Source: Algoriella xinjiangensis | Lineage (GTDB): Bacteria > Bacteroidota > Bacteroidia > Flavobacteriales > Weeksellaceae | DNA: 64,000 nucleotides | Assembly (NCBI RefSeq): GCF_900115015.1 | Contig: NZ_FOUZ01000003.1 | Coordinates: forward strand, 124,001 to 188,000 | Reading direction: 5' to 3' | Part shown: one piece after another, positions 1 to 7,568 of the stretch | Numbering within the stretch: position 1 is the stretch's first letter | Layout of the letters: each line of letters starts with the position of its first letter | Program-made: the position numbers and the translations under genes | The notes under the pieces: generated by a model | Database searches by the model: none | Told to the model about the DNA's origin: nothing | The model's input: only the letters and a program-made list of their open reading frames with translations

Positions 1-624
1 GAAAGCTTCTAAAAAAGTTTCAATAAATTCTTTTCTAATTTCATGTATTCTCTTTCCTAAATAAATTAATTCTTCATCATAAATTTCTAAAGAACTTGGC
101 TCAAAAGTATTATTTGCAACAAAATATTTAAGCAAAGCATTTCGTTGCATCAGTACTTTATTGTATCGCATCAAATCTGCCAAATAATTTTTGTTTGATT
201 GCGAAATTATATTGTCCAAAAACTTACGTCGAACTTCACTTCCTTCCTTGATCAAATCGCTATCATAAGGCGAAATCATCACCAAAGGATATTGTCCAAT
301 ATGATCAGAAATACGGTCGTAAGTTTTAGAATTTCGCTTTAATTGTTTGGGTTGACCAGCTCTTACCAAGCAAAAAATAACATCATCAGATTCATTTCGA
401 TCAAAAGTTCCTTCTAATGTAAAAAAATCAGTTTCAAACTGAATATTCATCACATCCGAATGATTAAGATAGGATTTACTTAAAGCCAAATAATGAATTG
501 CGTCCAAAACATTGGTTTTACCTTTGCCGTTTTGACCTACAAATGCATTAATTTTTGGTGAAAATTCGAAATTATTTTCATCAAAATTTTTGAATTGTCG
601 TGCTTTAAGTTCTTTTAAATACAT
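1..624 (-). CDS. recF: DNA replication/repair protein RecF (C-terminus cut by window edge)
   Basis: RecF is an SMC-like ATPase that loads RecA with RecO/RecR at single-strand gaps. The 208 codons visible from the start read MYLKELKARQFKNF, then a Walker A loop GQNGKGKTNV at about residues 30-39, then the family-typical ALSKSYL and QRN(A)LLK segments. The frame stays open to base 1, so roughly the last 150 residues lie outside the window. A CAAAnnTA sequence (TAnnTTTG on the coding strand) sits only 4 bases before the ATG at 624, which suggests a very short leader. Identity is firm from the Walker A context and N-terminal pattern. Confidence 0.93.
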   Translation of the reverse strand, partial: MYLKELKARQFKNFDENNFEFSPKINAFVGQNGKGKTNVLDAIHYLALSKSYLNHSDVMNIQFETDFFTLEGTFDRNESDDVIFCLVRAGQPKQLKRNSKTYDRISDHIGQYPLVMISPYDSDLIKEGSEVRRKFLDNIISQSNKNYLADLMRYNKVLMQRNALLKYFVANNTFEPSSLEIYDEELIYLGKRIHEIRKEFIETFLEAF

Positions 625-628
625 ACTG

Positions 629-636
629 CAAAATTA
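629..636 (-). promoter_or_regulatory. -7 element (TAnnTTTG) of recF
   Basis: The plus strand reads CAAAATTA, the complement of the Bacteroidota -7 consensus TAnnTTTG. It lies 4 bases upstream of the recF ATG, so the transcript would be nearly leaderless. No -33 TTG is seen at the usual distance. Confidence 0.35.
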
Positions 637-820
637 CGATTTTATTAATTGATAAATAAGTTGAGAAGCTGAAATAAATTCAGCTTAACGATTGTGTTTA
701 TTTTACGAAAAACGATTAAACTTTATAAATTGTGTGTTGTCATTTTGAACTCGTTTCAGAATCGCATTCTATTATTAATCATTTAGTTTTTCGTCAAATC
801 AATGATTTATTCCTAAAATG
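637..820. other. Intergenic region between divergent recF and hisS
   Basis: This stretch holds no open frame of note. It contains a perfect 8-bp inverted repeat with a 5-base loop (AAGCTGAA / TTCAGCTT, 666-686) lacking a T tract, and the string TTGTCATTTTGA at about 737. That string recalls the end of the MITE-like repeat found at 4813 and 35553, but the similarity stops after 12 bases. Otherwise nothing is recognisable. Confidence 0.4.
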
Positions 821-850
821 TTGCGATAAAATCTAAATGATGTATTTTTG
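821..850 (+). promoter_or_regulatory. Promoter of hisS: TTG-N19-TATTTTTG
   Basis: TTG at 821-823 and TATTTTTG at 843-850 match the Bacteroidota -33/-7 consensus with an exact 19-base spacer. Transcription should begin near 856. That places the in-frame ATG at 837 upstream of the transcript and forces the start to 876. Confidence 0.7.
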
Positions 851-875
851 TTGCTTAATTGAAAGATCAAGTAAA

Positions 876-2246
876 ATGGCAATTCAAAAACCATCGATTC
901 CAAAAGGAACGAGAGATTTCTCGCCTTTAGAAGTGAATCGTCGTCAATATATTATCAATACGATTAAGAAACAATTCGTTTTATTCGGATTTTCTCCCAT
1001 CGAAACACCTTCATTCGAAAATTTATCAACTTTAACAGGTAAATATGGAGAAGAAGGAGATCGTTTAATCTTCAAAATTTTAAATTCTGGTGATTATTTA
1101 GCAAAAGTTGATGAAACATTGTTGCAAAATAAAGATAGTCAAAAGGTAATTTCTAAAATTTCGGAAAAAGCGTTGCGTTACGATTTAACTGTGCCTTTTG
1201 CACGTTATGTTGTGCAACATCAAAATGACATTACTTTTCCTTTTAAACGTTATCAAATTCAACCCGTTTGGCGTGCAGATCGTCCACAAAAAGGTCGTTT
1301 TCGCGAGTTTTTTCAGTGTGATGCAGATGTTGTAGGTTCGGATTCGTTGTTACAAGAAGTTGATTTTGTTCAGTTATACGATTCGGTTTTTACGCAATTA
1401 AATGCGCCAGTAGAAATCCATATCAACAACCGCAAAATTTTATCTGGTTTAGCAGAAGTTGCAGATATTTCGGCACAATTGATTGATTTTACTGTGGCTT
1501 TAGATAAGTTGGATAAAATTGGAGAAGAAGCTGTAAAAGAGGAAATGCGCGGAAAAGGAATTTCGGAAGCTGCAATCGAAATTTTATCGCCTTTATTTTC
1601 TATGAATGGTGATTATAAAACACAATTTGCTCAATTAAAAGAAATTTTAAAATCTTCGGAAACTGGATTAAAAGGAATCGAAGAATTAGAATTTGTTTTT
1701 GAAAATACATCAACTATTGGTTTACAATCTGCGGATTTAATTTTAAATTTAACGTTAGCACGTGGTTTAGATTATTATACAGGAGCAATTTTTGAGGTAA
1801 AATCTAAAATCGGCGAATTTAAATCATCTATTGGTGGTGGTGGTCGTTACGACGATTTGACGGGTATTTTTGGTTTAAAAGATATTTCTGGTGTTGGAAT
1901 TTCATTTGGTTTAGACCGAATTTATTTGGTTTTAGAAGATAATGATTTATTTCCAGCGATAGAAGATTCGACTAATATTCAAGCTTTATTCATTAATTTC
2001 GGAACAAAAGAAGCTACGCAAGCCATGAAATTGGTAAAGCAATTGCGTCAACAAGGTATTAATACCGAAGTTTATCCTGATGAAGCTAAAATGAAAAAGC
2101 AAATGGGATATGCTGATAAAAAAGGAATTAAGAAAGTAATTCTGTTAGGTGAAAAAGAAATTGAAGAGCAAAAAGCAACTGTAAAAGACATGATTTCTGG
2201 TGAACAAACAGAAATTGCATTTACAGATTTAGCTAATGCATTATAA
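876..2246 (+). CDS. hisS: Histidine--tRNA ligase
   Basis: This class II aminoacyl-tRNA synthetase charges tRNA-His in the cytoplasm. The N-terminus [15 protein letters not shown] is the canonical HisRS opening. Motif 2 appears as [18 protein letters not shown], the histidine-specific loop as [10 protein letters not shown], and motif 3 as GGGGRYDDL...[12 protein letters not shown]-terminal anticodon-binding domain follows, with [21 protein letters not shown]. At 456 residues the length is normal for Bacteroidota. The longer frame from 837 was rejected because the promoter -7 box lies at 843-850, inside that extension. It appears monocistronic; the next gene has its own promoter. Confidence 0.97.
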   Translation: MAIQKPSIPKGTRDFSPLEVNRRQYIINTIKKQFVLFGFSPIETPSFENLSTLTGKYGEEGDRLIFKILNSGDYLAKVDETLLQNKDSQKVISKISEKALRYDLTVPFARYVVQHQNDITFPFKRYQIQPVWRADRPQKGRFREFFQCDADVVGSDSLLQEVDFVQLYDSVFTQLNAPVEIHINNRKILSGLAEVADISAQLIDFTVALDKLDKIGEEAVKEEMRGKGISEAAIEILSPLFSMNGDYKTQFAQLKEILKSSETGLKGIEELEFVFENTSTIGLQSADLILNLTLARGLDYYTGAIFEVKSKIGEFKSSIGGGGRYDDLTGIFGLKDISGVGISFGLDRIYLVLEDNDLFPAIEDSTNIQALFINFGTKEATQAMKLVKQLRQQGINTEVYPDEAKMKKQMGYADKKGIKKVILLGEKEIEEQKATVKDMISGEQTEIAFTDLANAL

Positions 2247-2261
2247 TTCAAAGAAGTTCAA

Positions 2262-2269
2262 TATATTTG
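2262..2269 (+). promoter_or_regulatory. -7 element (TATATTTG) of the PfkB kinase gene
   Basis: TATATTTG matches TAnnTTTG and sits 27 bases before the ATG at 2297, directly after the hisS stop. No clear -33 TTG is present. Confidence 0.5.
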
Positions 2270-2296
2270 CAAACTATTTAATTTAGATTATACAAA

Positions 2297-3217
2297 ATGA
2301 GTTTATTAACAGTAGGTACTGTAGCCTTTGATAAATTAGAATCTCCGTTCGGAAAAACAGATAAAATCTTAGGTGGTGCTGCTACATATATCGGAATGGC
2401 GTCTTCTTTATTAGGCGTTGACACGGCTATCGTTTCAGTTGTAGGTGGAGATTTTCCACAAGAATACATCGATTTATTAACTTCGAAAGGAATTAATTTA
2501 GATGGTTTAGAAATCGTAAAAGAAGGAAAAACATTTTTTTGGGAAGGTAAATATCACAACGATTTAAATACGCGTGATACATTGGCAACAGAATTGAATG
2601 TTTTAGAAACTTTCAATCCAGTTGTTCCTCAAAACTATAAATCTCCTGAAGTTTTAATGTTAGGAAATTTACATCCTTTAGTACAAAAAGGTGTTTTAAC
2701 ACAATTGGACAAACGTCCAGGTTTAGTGGTTTTAGACACAATGAATTTTTGGATGGATTGTGCTTGGGATGATTTAATGAATGTCATCAAAGATGTTGAT
2801 GTTATTTCTATTAATGACGAAGAAGCGCGCCAAATGTCTGGTGAATATAGCTTAGTAAAAGCGGCTAAAAAAATCATGACTTTAGGACCAAAAACAGTTA
2901 TCATCAAAAAAGGAGAACACGGCGCTTTATTATTTCAAGGCGAGCAAGTTTTCTTTGCACCAGCTTTACCATTAGAAGATGTATTTGATCCAACAGGAGC
3001 AGGAGATACATTTGCTGGAGGTTTCTCTGGATACTTAGCAAAAACTAACGATTACTCTTTCGATAACATGAAACGCGCAATTGTTTACGGTTCTGCATTA
3101 GCATCTGTAACATGCGAAAAATTTGGAACAGAATCTTTAGATGCTTTAACACGTGACGGATTAGCGGATCGTTTAAGAAGATTTAAAAACTTAATGGATT
3201 TCTCGATCAATTTATAA
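2297..3217 (+). CDS. PfkB-family (ribokinase-like) carbohydrate kinase
   Basis: This is a cytoplasmic ATP-dependent sugar or nucleoside kinase of the ribokinase fold. The N-terminal substrate-side GGAATYIG motif (about residues 26-33) and the C-terminal PfkB signature DPTGAGDTFAGGF (about 233-245), with its catalytic Asp, are both intact. SIND and TVIIKKGEHGALL match the nucleotide-site strands. At 306 residues it is a typical single-domain member. The substrate cannot be read from the sequence. It has its own -7 box and is followed by a strong terminator, so it is probably monocistronic. Confidence 0.9.
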   Translation: MSLLTVGTVAFDKLESPFGKTDKILGGAATYIGMASSLLGVDTAIVSVVGGDFPQEYIDLLTSKGINLDGLEIVKEGKTFFWEGKYHNDLNTRDTLATELNVLETFNPVVPQNYKSPEVLMLGNLHPLVQKGVLTQLDKRPGLVVLDTMNFWMDCAWDDLMNVIKDVDVISINDEEARQMSGEYSLVKAAKKIMTLGPKTVIIKKGEHGALLFQGEQVFFAPALPLEDVFDPTGAGDTFAGGFSGYLAKTNDYSFDNMKRAIVYGSALASVTCEKFGTESLDALTRDGLADRLRRFKNLMDFSINL

Positions 3218-3240
3218 GATTTGATTGTTTAGATAATTTT

Positions 3241-3268
3241 AAAGCCTCGCAATTTGTGAGGCTTTTTT
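3241..3268 (+). terminator. Intrinsic terminator after the PfkB kinase gene
   Basis: An 8-bp stem AAAGCCTC / GAGGCTTT, extendable by two pairs, is followed by a run of T. Confidence 0.85.
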
Positions 3269-3298
3269 GTTTTATATTAGTGTTAGAAAATATAATAC

Positions 3299-3520
3299 AT
3301 GAATATTATTTTAGAAATATTAGCTTGGATTATTTTTGAGTTTATTGGTGTGTTTTTAGGGGCAGCAGTAAGGTTTTGGATTCTAAAAATGTTTAATTCA
3401 TCTTTAACTTTTGATGAATTTTCAACTTCGGCATCTAGAACAGATAATTTCTATAATTACCTTGTTGGAATACCAATTTTTATTGGTTTAATTATTGGAG
3501 TAGTATTTATAATTTTTTAA
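3299..3520 (+). CDS. Small two-helix membrane protein, unknown function
   Basis: This 73-residue protein has a hydrophobic helix at about residues 4-29 and a second at about 54-73, separated by a short polar loop (SSLTFDEFSTSASRTDNF). I do not recognise a family. It starts at an ATG 30 bases after the kinase terminator, and the next gene begins 6 bases after its stop, so the two form a likely operon. There are no conserved catalytic residues to suggest a function. Confidence 0.55.
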   Translation: MNIILEILAWIIFEFIGVFLGAAVRFWILKMFNSSLTFDEFSTSASRTDNFYNYLVGIPIFIGLIIGVVFIIF

Positions 3521-3526
3521 ATTAAA

Positions 3527-3979
3527 ATGAAAAACAGAATTATCACAGTACTCGTTTTAGCAATTTTATCCTTGTTATCAGGAATTTTAATTTCTAAAAT
3601 GTCGTTTATCGGAAAAGTCGGAATCACAATTATTTACAACGAATACACCATTCTAAAATCGTGGTGGCAAACCGCTTTGGTTATGTTTGTAATTCAATTA
3701 ATTGTTTTCGGAATTCTAAGCTTTTCTCAGTACAAAAAGCAATCAAAGGTTAAACGTTCAATCTTACCAATCGTGTTTATTTTAATTGGTGTTGCAGGTT
3801 TCTATTATACATATTATGATTTTACCGAAACTTCGCATCGATTAATGAAAAAGTCTTTTCACTTCGGATTTTATCTATTTTGGATTACTTGGTTTATCAA
3901 TTGTTTCTTTTTCTTTTCGACAAAGCCAAAACAAGTTGAACTAACCGAAAGCAATTCTGAAATAAATGAAATTGTATAA
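3527..3979 (+). CDS. Four-helix membrane protein, unknown function
   Basis: This 150-residue protein has four predicted membrane helices, at about residues 4-24, 44-66, 79-99 and 113-133, and a short polar C-terminus. No family is recognised. It follows the 73-residue membrane protein by 6 bases and ends just before a strong terminator, so the two probably form a bicistronic unit. Confidence 0.6.
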   Translation: MKNRIITVLVLAILSLLSGILISKMSFIGKVGITIIYNEYTILKSWWQTALVMFVIQLIVFGILSFSQYKKQSKVKRSILPIVFILIGVAGFYYTYYDFTETSHRLMKKSFHFGFYLFWITWFINCFFFFSTKPKQVELTESNSEINEIV

Positions 3980-3984
3980 AATAA

Positions 3985-4015
3985 AAAAAGCTCATCTGTT
4001 TAGATGAGCTTTTTT
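3985..4015 (+). terminator. Intrinsic terminator, probably bidirectional
   Basis: A 13-bp stem AAAAAGCTCATCT / AGATGAGCTTTTT with a 4-base loop and T/A tracts on both sides. It lies between the convergent membrane-protein operon and the tRNA-Arg gene and could serve both. Confidence 0.85.
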
Positions 4016-4016
4016 G

Positions 4017-4090
4017 TGACCGAGACAGGATTCAAACCTGTAACCTCCTGAGCCGTAATCAGGTGCGCTATTCAGTTGCGCCACTCGGCC
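4017..4090 (-). tRNA. tRNA-Arg (anticodon ACG)
   Basis: The minus strand folds into a full cloverleaf. The acceptor stem is GGCCGAG / CTCGGTC with discriminator A. The D stem is GCGC / GCGC, the anticodon stem CCTGA / TCAGG encloses loop TTACGGC with anticodon ACG, and the T arm is ACAGG-TTTGAAT-CCTGT. The 3' CCA is not encoded. The length is 74 bases. Confidence 0.95.
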
Positions 4091-4175
4091 ATTCCTAATA
4101 ATAAACTGTTGTTCTTATTTTGGACTGCAAAGATAATAACTATTTATAAATCTGCAACTATTTTTAGTAAAAATT

Positions 4176-4772
4176 TTAACCTCTATTTCTGTCACTAATT
4201 AACATCATCATAAAACTTAATACAAAAAGCGAATCATCTTCGGAAGAATTGAACTGATTTAGCTTAAATTTTCGTCCAAAAAACGACGGTTCTTTTGATG
4301 CTTCCATGTATTCTTTTCCGTTTAAATCGGTCAAAACATACTTTGGATTAAAAATATAACCAGAGAAAAACCCAAGTACAGGAATTTCGCCAACCATGCC
4401 GTCCATCATACGCGTAAAACCGCTTCGTTCTTTTATCGTATAAAGATGATTGTCGTTTGCATCGTAAATATGAAATGTAGCCGTCCAGAAAGATTTAAAC
4501 GTTTTTCTACGCGCTTTACCAATTGTATTTCCGTTGGCATCTGCAATTGTAAAAGTTTGCTGAAAATCTATTATTTTATTTGAACGTAATTGGTACAATT
4601 CTTCTTTTTTCGAAGAATCATGATACACTTTAATTACATCGCGCCAAGAAAACATTTTTTCTCGTACATAAAATATAGGTTGATTGTTGGCATCCGAAAC
4701 AGAAAAATCATTGGATAAAGTTGCAACATGAAACTTAATATCAAACGGAAATTTTAGGTTGTTAAAATTCAT
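4176..4772 (-). CDS. LURP-one / scramblase-like (tubby C-terminal fold) protein
   Basis: The sequence is beta-rich with repeated short strand patterns (FSVSDANNQPIFYVREK, FTIADANGNTIGKARRK, FHIYDANDNHLYTIKER, YVLTDLNGKEYMEA). This is typical of LURP-one-related or phospholipid-scramblase-like proteins. Function in bacteria is not established. The frame opens at a TTG at 4790, but a -7 box (plus-strand CAAAAATA, 4788-4795) overlaps that codon. I therefore place the start at the ATG at 4772, giving 198 residues. It stands alone between the tRNA and a repeat element. Confidence 0.65.
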   Translation of the reverse strand: MNFNNLKFPFDIKFHVATLSNDFSVSDANNQPIFYVREKMFSWRDVIKVYHDSSKKEELYQLRSNKIIDFQQTFTIADANGNTIGKARRKTFKSFWTATFHIYDANDNHLYTIKERSGFTRMMDGMVGEIPVLGFFSGYIFNPKYVLTDLNGKEYMEASKEPSFFGRKFKLNQFNSSEDDSLFVLSFMMMLISDRNRG

Positions 4773-4787
4773 ATCATATTGTTTTGC

Positions 4788-4795
4788 CAAAAATA
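4788..4795 (-). promoter_or_regulatory. -7 element of the LURP-one-like gene
   Basis: The complement of CAAAAATA is TATTTTTG, a match to TAnnTTTG, 15 bases before the ATG at 4772. It overlaps the alternative TTG start and so helps decide the true start. Confidence 0.5.
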
Positions 4796-4812
4796 GAATA
4801 TAATTTTAATAC

Positions 4813-4940
4813 ATATCCGTTTTCCATCATAATTAATGTGTTGTCATTTTGACAAAGGAGAAATATAAAGTTTAAAGACTTGAAAAATTCTATTATCTAA
4901 GAGATTCTTCATGCCGCTTCGCTATATTCTGAATGACAAA
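4813..4940. repeat. MITE-like palindromic intergenic repeat, copy 1
   Basis: The core runs from TTGTCATTTTGAC (4841) to GAATGACAA (about 4939), with inverted ends TTGTCATT / AATGACAA. A second copy in the same orientation lies at 35553-35681. The internal landmarks GGAGAAAT, GAGATTCTTCAT and CCGCTTCGCT are shared, and the similarity extends about 28 bases left of the core (ATATCC...AATTAAT). It carries no ORF, so it is a non-autonomous repeat sitting between two genes. Confidence 0.75.
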
Positions 4941-5008
4941 TAGTGGATTTGAATTTAAGTTTTAGAATCTGTCTTTCTTTTTAGGAATATTAATCTTCTA
5001 TAAAAAGA

Positions 5009-5038
5009 AAATAGGTTCAAATTAATTTGAACCTATTT
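5009..5038 (-). terminator. Terminator-like perfect palindrome after the lipocalin-like gene
   Basis: A perfect 30-base palindrome centred on AATTAATT (arms AAATAGGTTCAAATT) lies just downstream of the lipoprotein stop. It is followed on the minus strand by a T-rich tract. Confidence 0.65.
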
Positions 5039-5044
5039 GTATAA

Positions 5045-5491
5045 TTATCTTTTTAAGATTAAAAGATCAATTTCATTTTTACCATCCCCATCTAAATCCT
5101 CACCATAATCAGATTTTAAGATTAATTCGTGGTCTGTTAAACTAATTATTTCAGCTTCGTCAAAATCATTAGGAGCATATTCTATTCGGATTGTTTTTCC
5201 TGAAATTTGATATGTTCCATTTTCTCTCCAGTCAATTGTGCAAGAGCCTCCAAAATCGTCGTGACCAATAGCAGAATATTTATTGTCACTACTAAATGTG
5301 TACCCATCTTGTTTTGTGCATTCATTTGCTATATCCTCATCTTCAATATGATTGTCTTTTGAAAATTGAGTTTGATATTTAACATAATTCCAAGTTCCAA
5401 CAATACTTGCATTGCTTGATGAATCATCATCATTATTACAGCTAAATAATAAAGTAAAAGCACAAAGGCTTGGTAAAATAAATTTTTTCAT
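5045..5491 (-). CDS. Lipocalin-like lipoprotein
   Basis: This 148-residue precursor has a signal peptide and lipobox (LLFSC, Cys at about 18) followed by an acidic NNDDDSSS linker, typical of surface-exposed Bacteroidota lipoproteins. The mature part opens with IVGTWNYVKY, the GxW motif of lipocalin-like domains. Later strands include YTFSSDNKYS, GTYQISGKTIRI and ADEIISL-type repeats. Two other Cys residues could form a disulphide. The ligand is unknown. It is probably a monocistron ending at the palindrome 5009-5038. Confidence 0.7.
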   Translation of the reverse strand: MKKFILPSLCAFTLLFSCNNDDDSSSNASIVGTWNYVKYQTQFSKDNHIEDEDIANECTKQDGYTFSSDNKYSAIGHDDFGGSCTIDWRENGTYQISGKTIRIEYAPNDFDEAEIISLTDHELILKSDYGEDLDGDGKNEIDLLILKR

Positions 5492-5564
5492 AAGTATATT
5501 TTTAAAGGTTATTGCGGCGAAAATAACAAAAACAATACTTATTAAAAGAATATTAAATACTTAT

Positions 5565-6259
5565 TTATAAATAATTTCTAACTTCATCCAAATGTTTAAT
5601 TGTAGGCACATTTTCCATCCCAAAATTATCATCTAAACGATCAAAGAAAATAGCAGACATTCCAAACGCATTTGCACCAACTGCATCTGCAATCCAATCA
5701 TCGCCAATGTAAATAGATTCATCTTTTTTAGCTCCAGATTTTTCCATTGCCAAATTATAAATACGTGGATCTGGTTTCAGAATCGCGATTTCATCTGCAT
5801 AAGTTACCGTTTCAAAATAACCGTTTAAATCCGAAGATTCAATTTTACGTTTCGAAACTTCTATAAAACCATTTGTATAATGTGTAATTTATAGTTTGGT
5901 TTCAAATAATCCAATAACTCCATTGCGCCATCTACCACTTCGTTATAATTGGTAATGGTTTCCATGTATTCGTCTTCAAAAATCTTTGCTAATTCATCAT
6001 TATTGATTCCAAGATTGTCAAAAGCTTCTTTAAAACGACGTGCGCGTAATTCTTCTTTTGTAATTTTTTTGTCACGAATTAATGCCCAAAGACCTTCATT
6101 GCTTTCATGGTAATGTGGATGAAATTCGTCAAAAGTAAATCCATATCTGCTCTCTACATCATATTTTATATACAACTTTTCTAATGCAAATTTTGCATTT
6201 TTGCGGAAATCCCAAAGTGTATTATCTAGGTCGAAAAAAACGTGTTTTATTGTGTTCAT
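5565..6259 (-). pseudogene. YjjG-type HAD nucleotidase, interrupted by a one-base frameshift
   Basis: The two halves join into one HAD hydrolase of the YjjG noncanonical pyrimidine nucleotidase type. The N-terminal frame (6259 down to about 5880) carries motif I DLDNTLWDF. Shifting frame near 5877-5880 restores motif II TNGF, motif III LKPDPRIY and motif IV GDDWIADAVGA, running to the stop at 5565. Adding one base gives 231 codons, the usual family length, and no other defect is seen. The break is a missing T in ...ATTAT-ACAAATGG, not in a long homopolymer. It may be a true recent mutation or a sequencing error. A -7 box lies at 6265-6272. Confidence 0.85.
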
Positions 6260-6264
6260 AAGCG

Positions 6265-6291
6265 CAAAGCTAAGGATTTTATGTAAATTTG
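6265..6291. promoter_or_regulatory. Divergent -7 elements for the HAD gene and the first flippase
   Basis: The plus-strand CAAAGCTA at 6265-6272 is a minus-strand TAnnTTTG for the HAD gene. TAAATTTG at 6284-6291 is a plus-strand -7 for the polysaccharide cluster. The two transcripts diverge from about 20 bases. Confidence 0.5.
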
Positions 6292-6310
6292 TTGATTAAG
6301 AATTCATCAA

Positions 6311-7561
6311 TTGAAAACGAGATTAGAGAAATTTAAAACGAAGAATGCGAAAGGCGTTTTGTCTTTGTTGGCTGGTAACACAATTGCGCAAGTTATTATG
6401 GTTGCAGGCGGCTTGTTTTTAGCGAGATTGTATGGTCCTGAAGCGTCGGGAACTTACAATGTCTTTTTAAGTTTTGTGGCGATTCTTTCTATTTTGACGA
6501 CTTTTCGGTTAGAAAATATTTTTGTGCTTTCGAAATCAACCAAAGCCATCCGAAATTTATTTACAACATTATTATTAGTCAGTTCTATTGCAACTATTTT
6601 ATTCTTTTTGGGCTATGCAGTTGTAGAAGAAATATTTTCGTTAAAAACCTCATTATTTGTTGTTTTATTAAGTTGTATTGCGGGGTTATTTACAGCGTGG
6701 AATAACGTTCAGAATTCCTTGTTTACAAAATATAAATTATTCAAAAGTATTTCCACAGGATTTGTAATTAATGCTGTTTTTTCTGTAATATTTCAATTTG
6801 TATTTTATACAATGGGTTACAAAGAAACGGGATTGATTTATGGAACAATTTTCGGAACAGTTATCTCGTGTATTTATTATTTTTCGATTACAAAAGGACG
6901 ATTTACATCCATTGATTTTGGATTAGCAAAACGAACGATTTCTAAAAATAAAGAAATCATAAAATATACTTTGCCTTCGGATTCATTAAATGTGATTGCA
7001 AATAATTTGATGACAATTATGTTGGTATTTTATTTTACCAAAGACGATGTTGGATTTTTTGGAAATGCCGCAAAAGTTTTGGTAACACCATTAACGTTAT
7101 TATCAAATTCAATGTCAAAAGTTTTCTTTCAGAAATCTGTAGGCATGGTCGATCAAAAAGCGCATCAATTATACGATTTGGCTAAAAAAGTGGTTTTGTA
7201 CAATGTTGGTGCAATTTCAGTCTTTTTATTGTTGATGAATTTCATCGGAATATTTATTTTAGAATGGATTCTTGGCCCAGATTGGAAAGGTTTGCACGTG
7301 ATGACATGGATACTTTCTTTTTGGATTTTATGTCGCTCTGCAATGAATCCTATTCAGCAAATAGTCGTAGTAATTAAGAAAAATCACTATGCATTTTACT
7401 TCAACATCTATCTTGTTTTTATCACATTTATAACATGCGTAATTGGTGGTTTAAATAAAAACATACTTTTAACGTTATCCCTATATTCTTTCTTCGCAGG
7501 AATTGGTTATATCATTCAGCTTTATTTTGTGATGAGAGAACTGAAACGTTATAAAAGATAA
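6311..7561 (+). CDS. Oligosaccharide flippase family protein (Wzx-like), first copy
   Basis: This 416-residue inner-membrane protein has about 12 hydrophobic helices and the N-terminal pattern GNTIAQVIMVAGGLFLARLYGPEASGTYNVF, typical of MOP/MATE-superfamily polysaccharide exporters. These flip lipid-linked oligosaccharide to the periplasm. The start appears to be a TTG at 6311, 20 bases after the -7 box, since no ATG precedes the conserved N-terminus. It heads a tight four-gene cluster: the amidotransferase starts 7 bases after its stop. Confidence 0.85.
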   Translation: MKTRLEKFKTKNAKGVLSLLAGNTIAQVIMVAGGLFLARLYGPEASGTYNVFLSFVAILSILTTFRLENIFVLSKSTKAIRNLFTTLLLVSSIATILFFLGYAVVEEIFSLKTSLFVVLLSCIAGLFTAWNNVQNSLFTKYKLFKSISTGFVINAVFSVIFQFVFYTMGYKETGLIYGTIFGTVISCIYYFSITKGRFTSIDFGLAKRTISKNKEIIKYTLPSDSLNVIANNLMTIMLVFYFTKDDVGFFGNAAKVLVTPLTLLSNSMSKVFFQKSVGMVDQKAHQLYDLAKKVVLYNVGAISVFLLLMNFIGIFILEWILGPDWKGLHVMTWILSFWILCRSAMNPIQQIVVVIKKNHYAFYFNIYLVFITFITCVIGGLNKNILLTLSLYSFFAGIGYIIQLYFVMRELKRYKR

Positions 7562-7568
7562 AAAATAA

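Noticed and set aside
737-775. Third MITE-like repeat copy
   Set aside because: Only TTGTCATTTTGA is shared with the element at 4841; the rest does not align, so it could be chance.
837-875. N-terminal extension of HisRS ([13 protein letters not shown])
   Set aside because: The promoter -7 box TATTTTTG lies at 843-850, inside the extension, and HisRS proteins begin at [15 protein letters not shown].
5565-5753. Separate 62-residue HAD-like gene
   Set aside because: It is the C-terminal part of the YjjG-type gene; HAD motifs II and III are found in the same frame between it and the frameshift.
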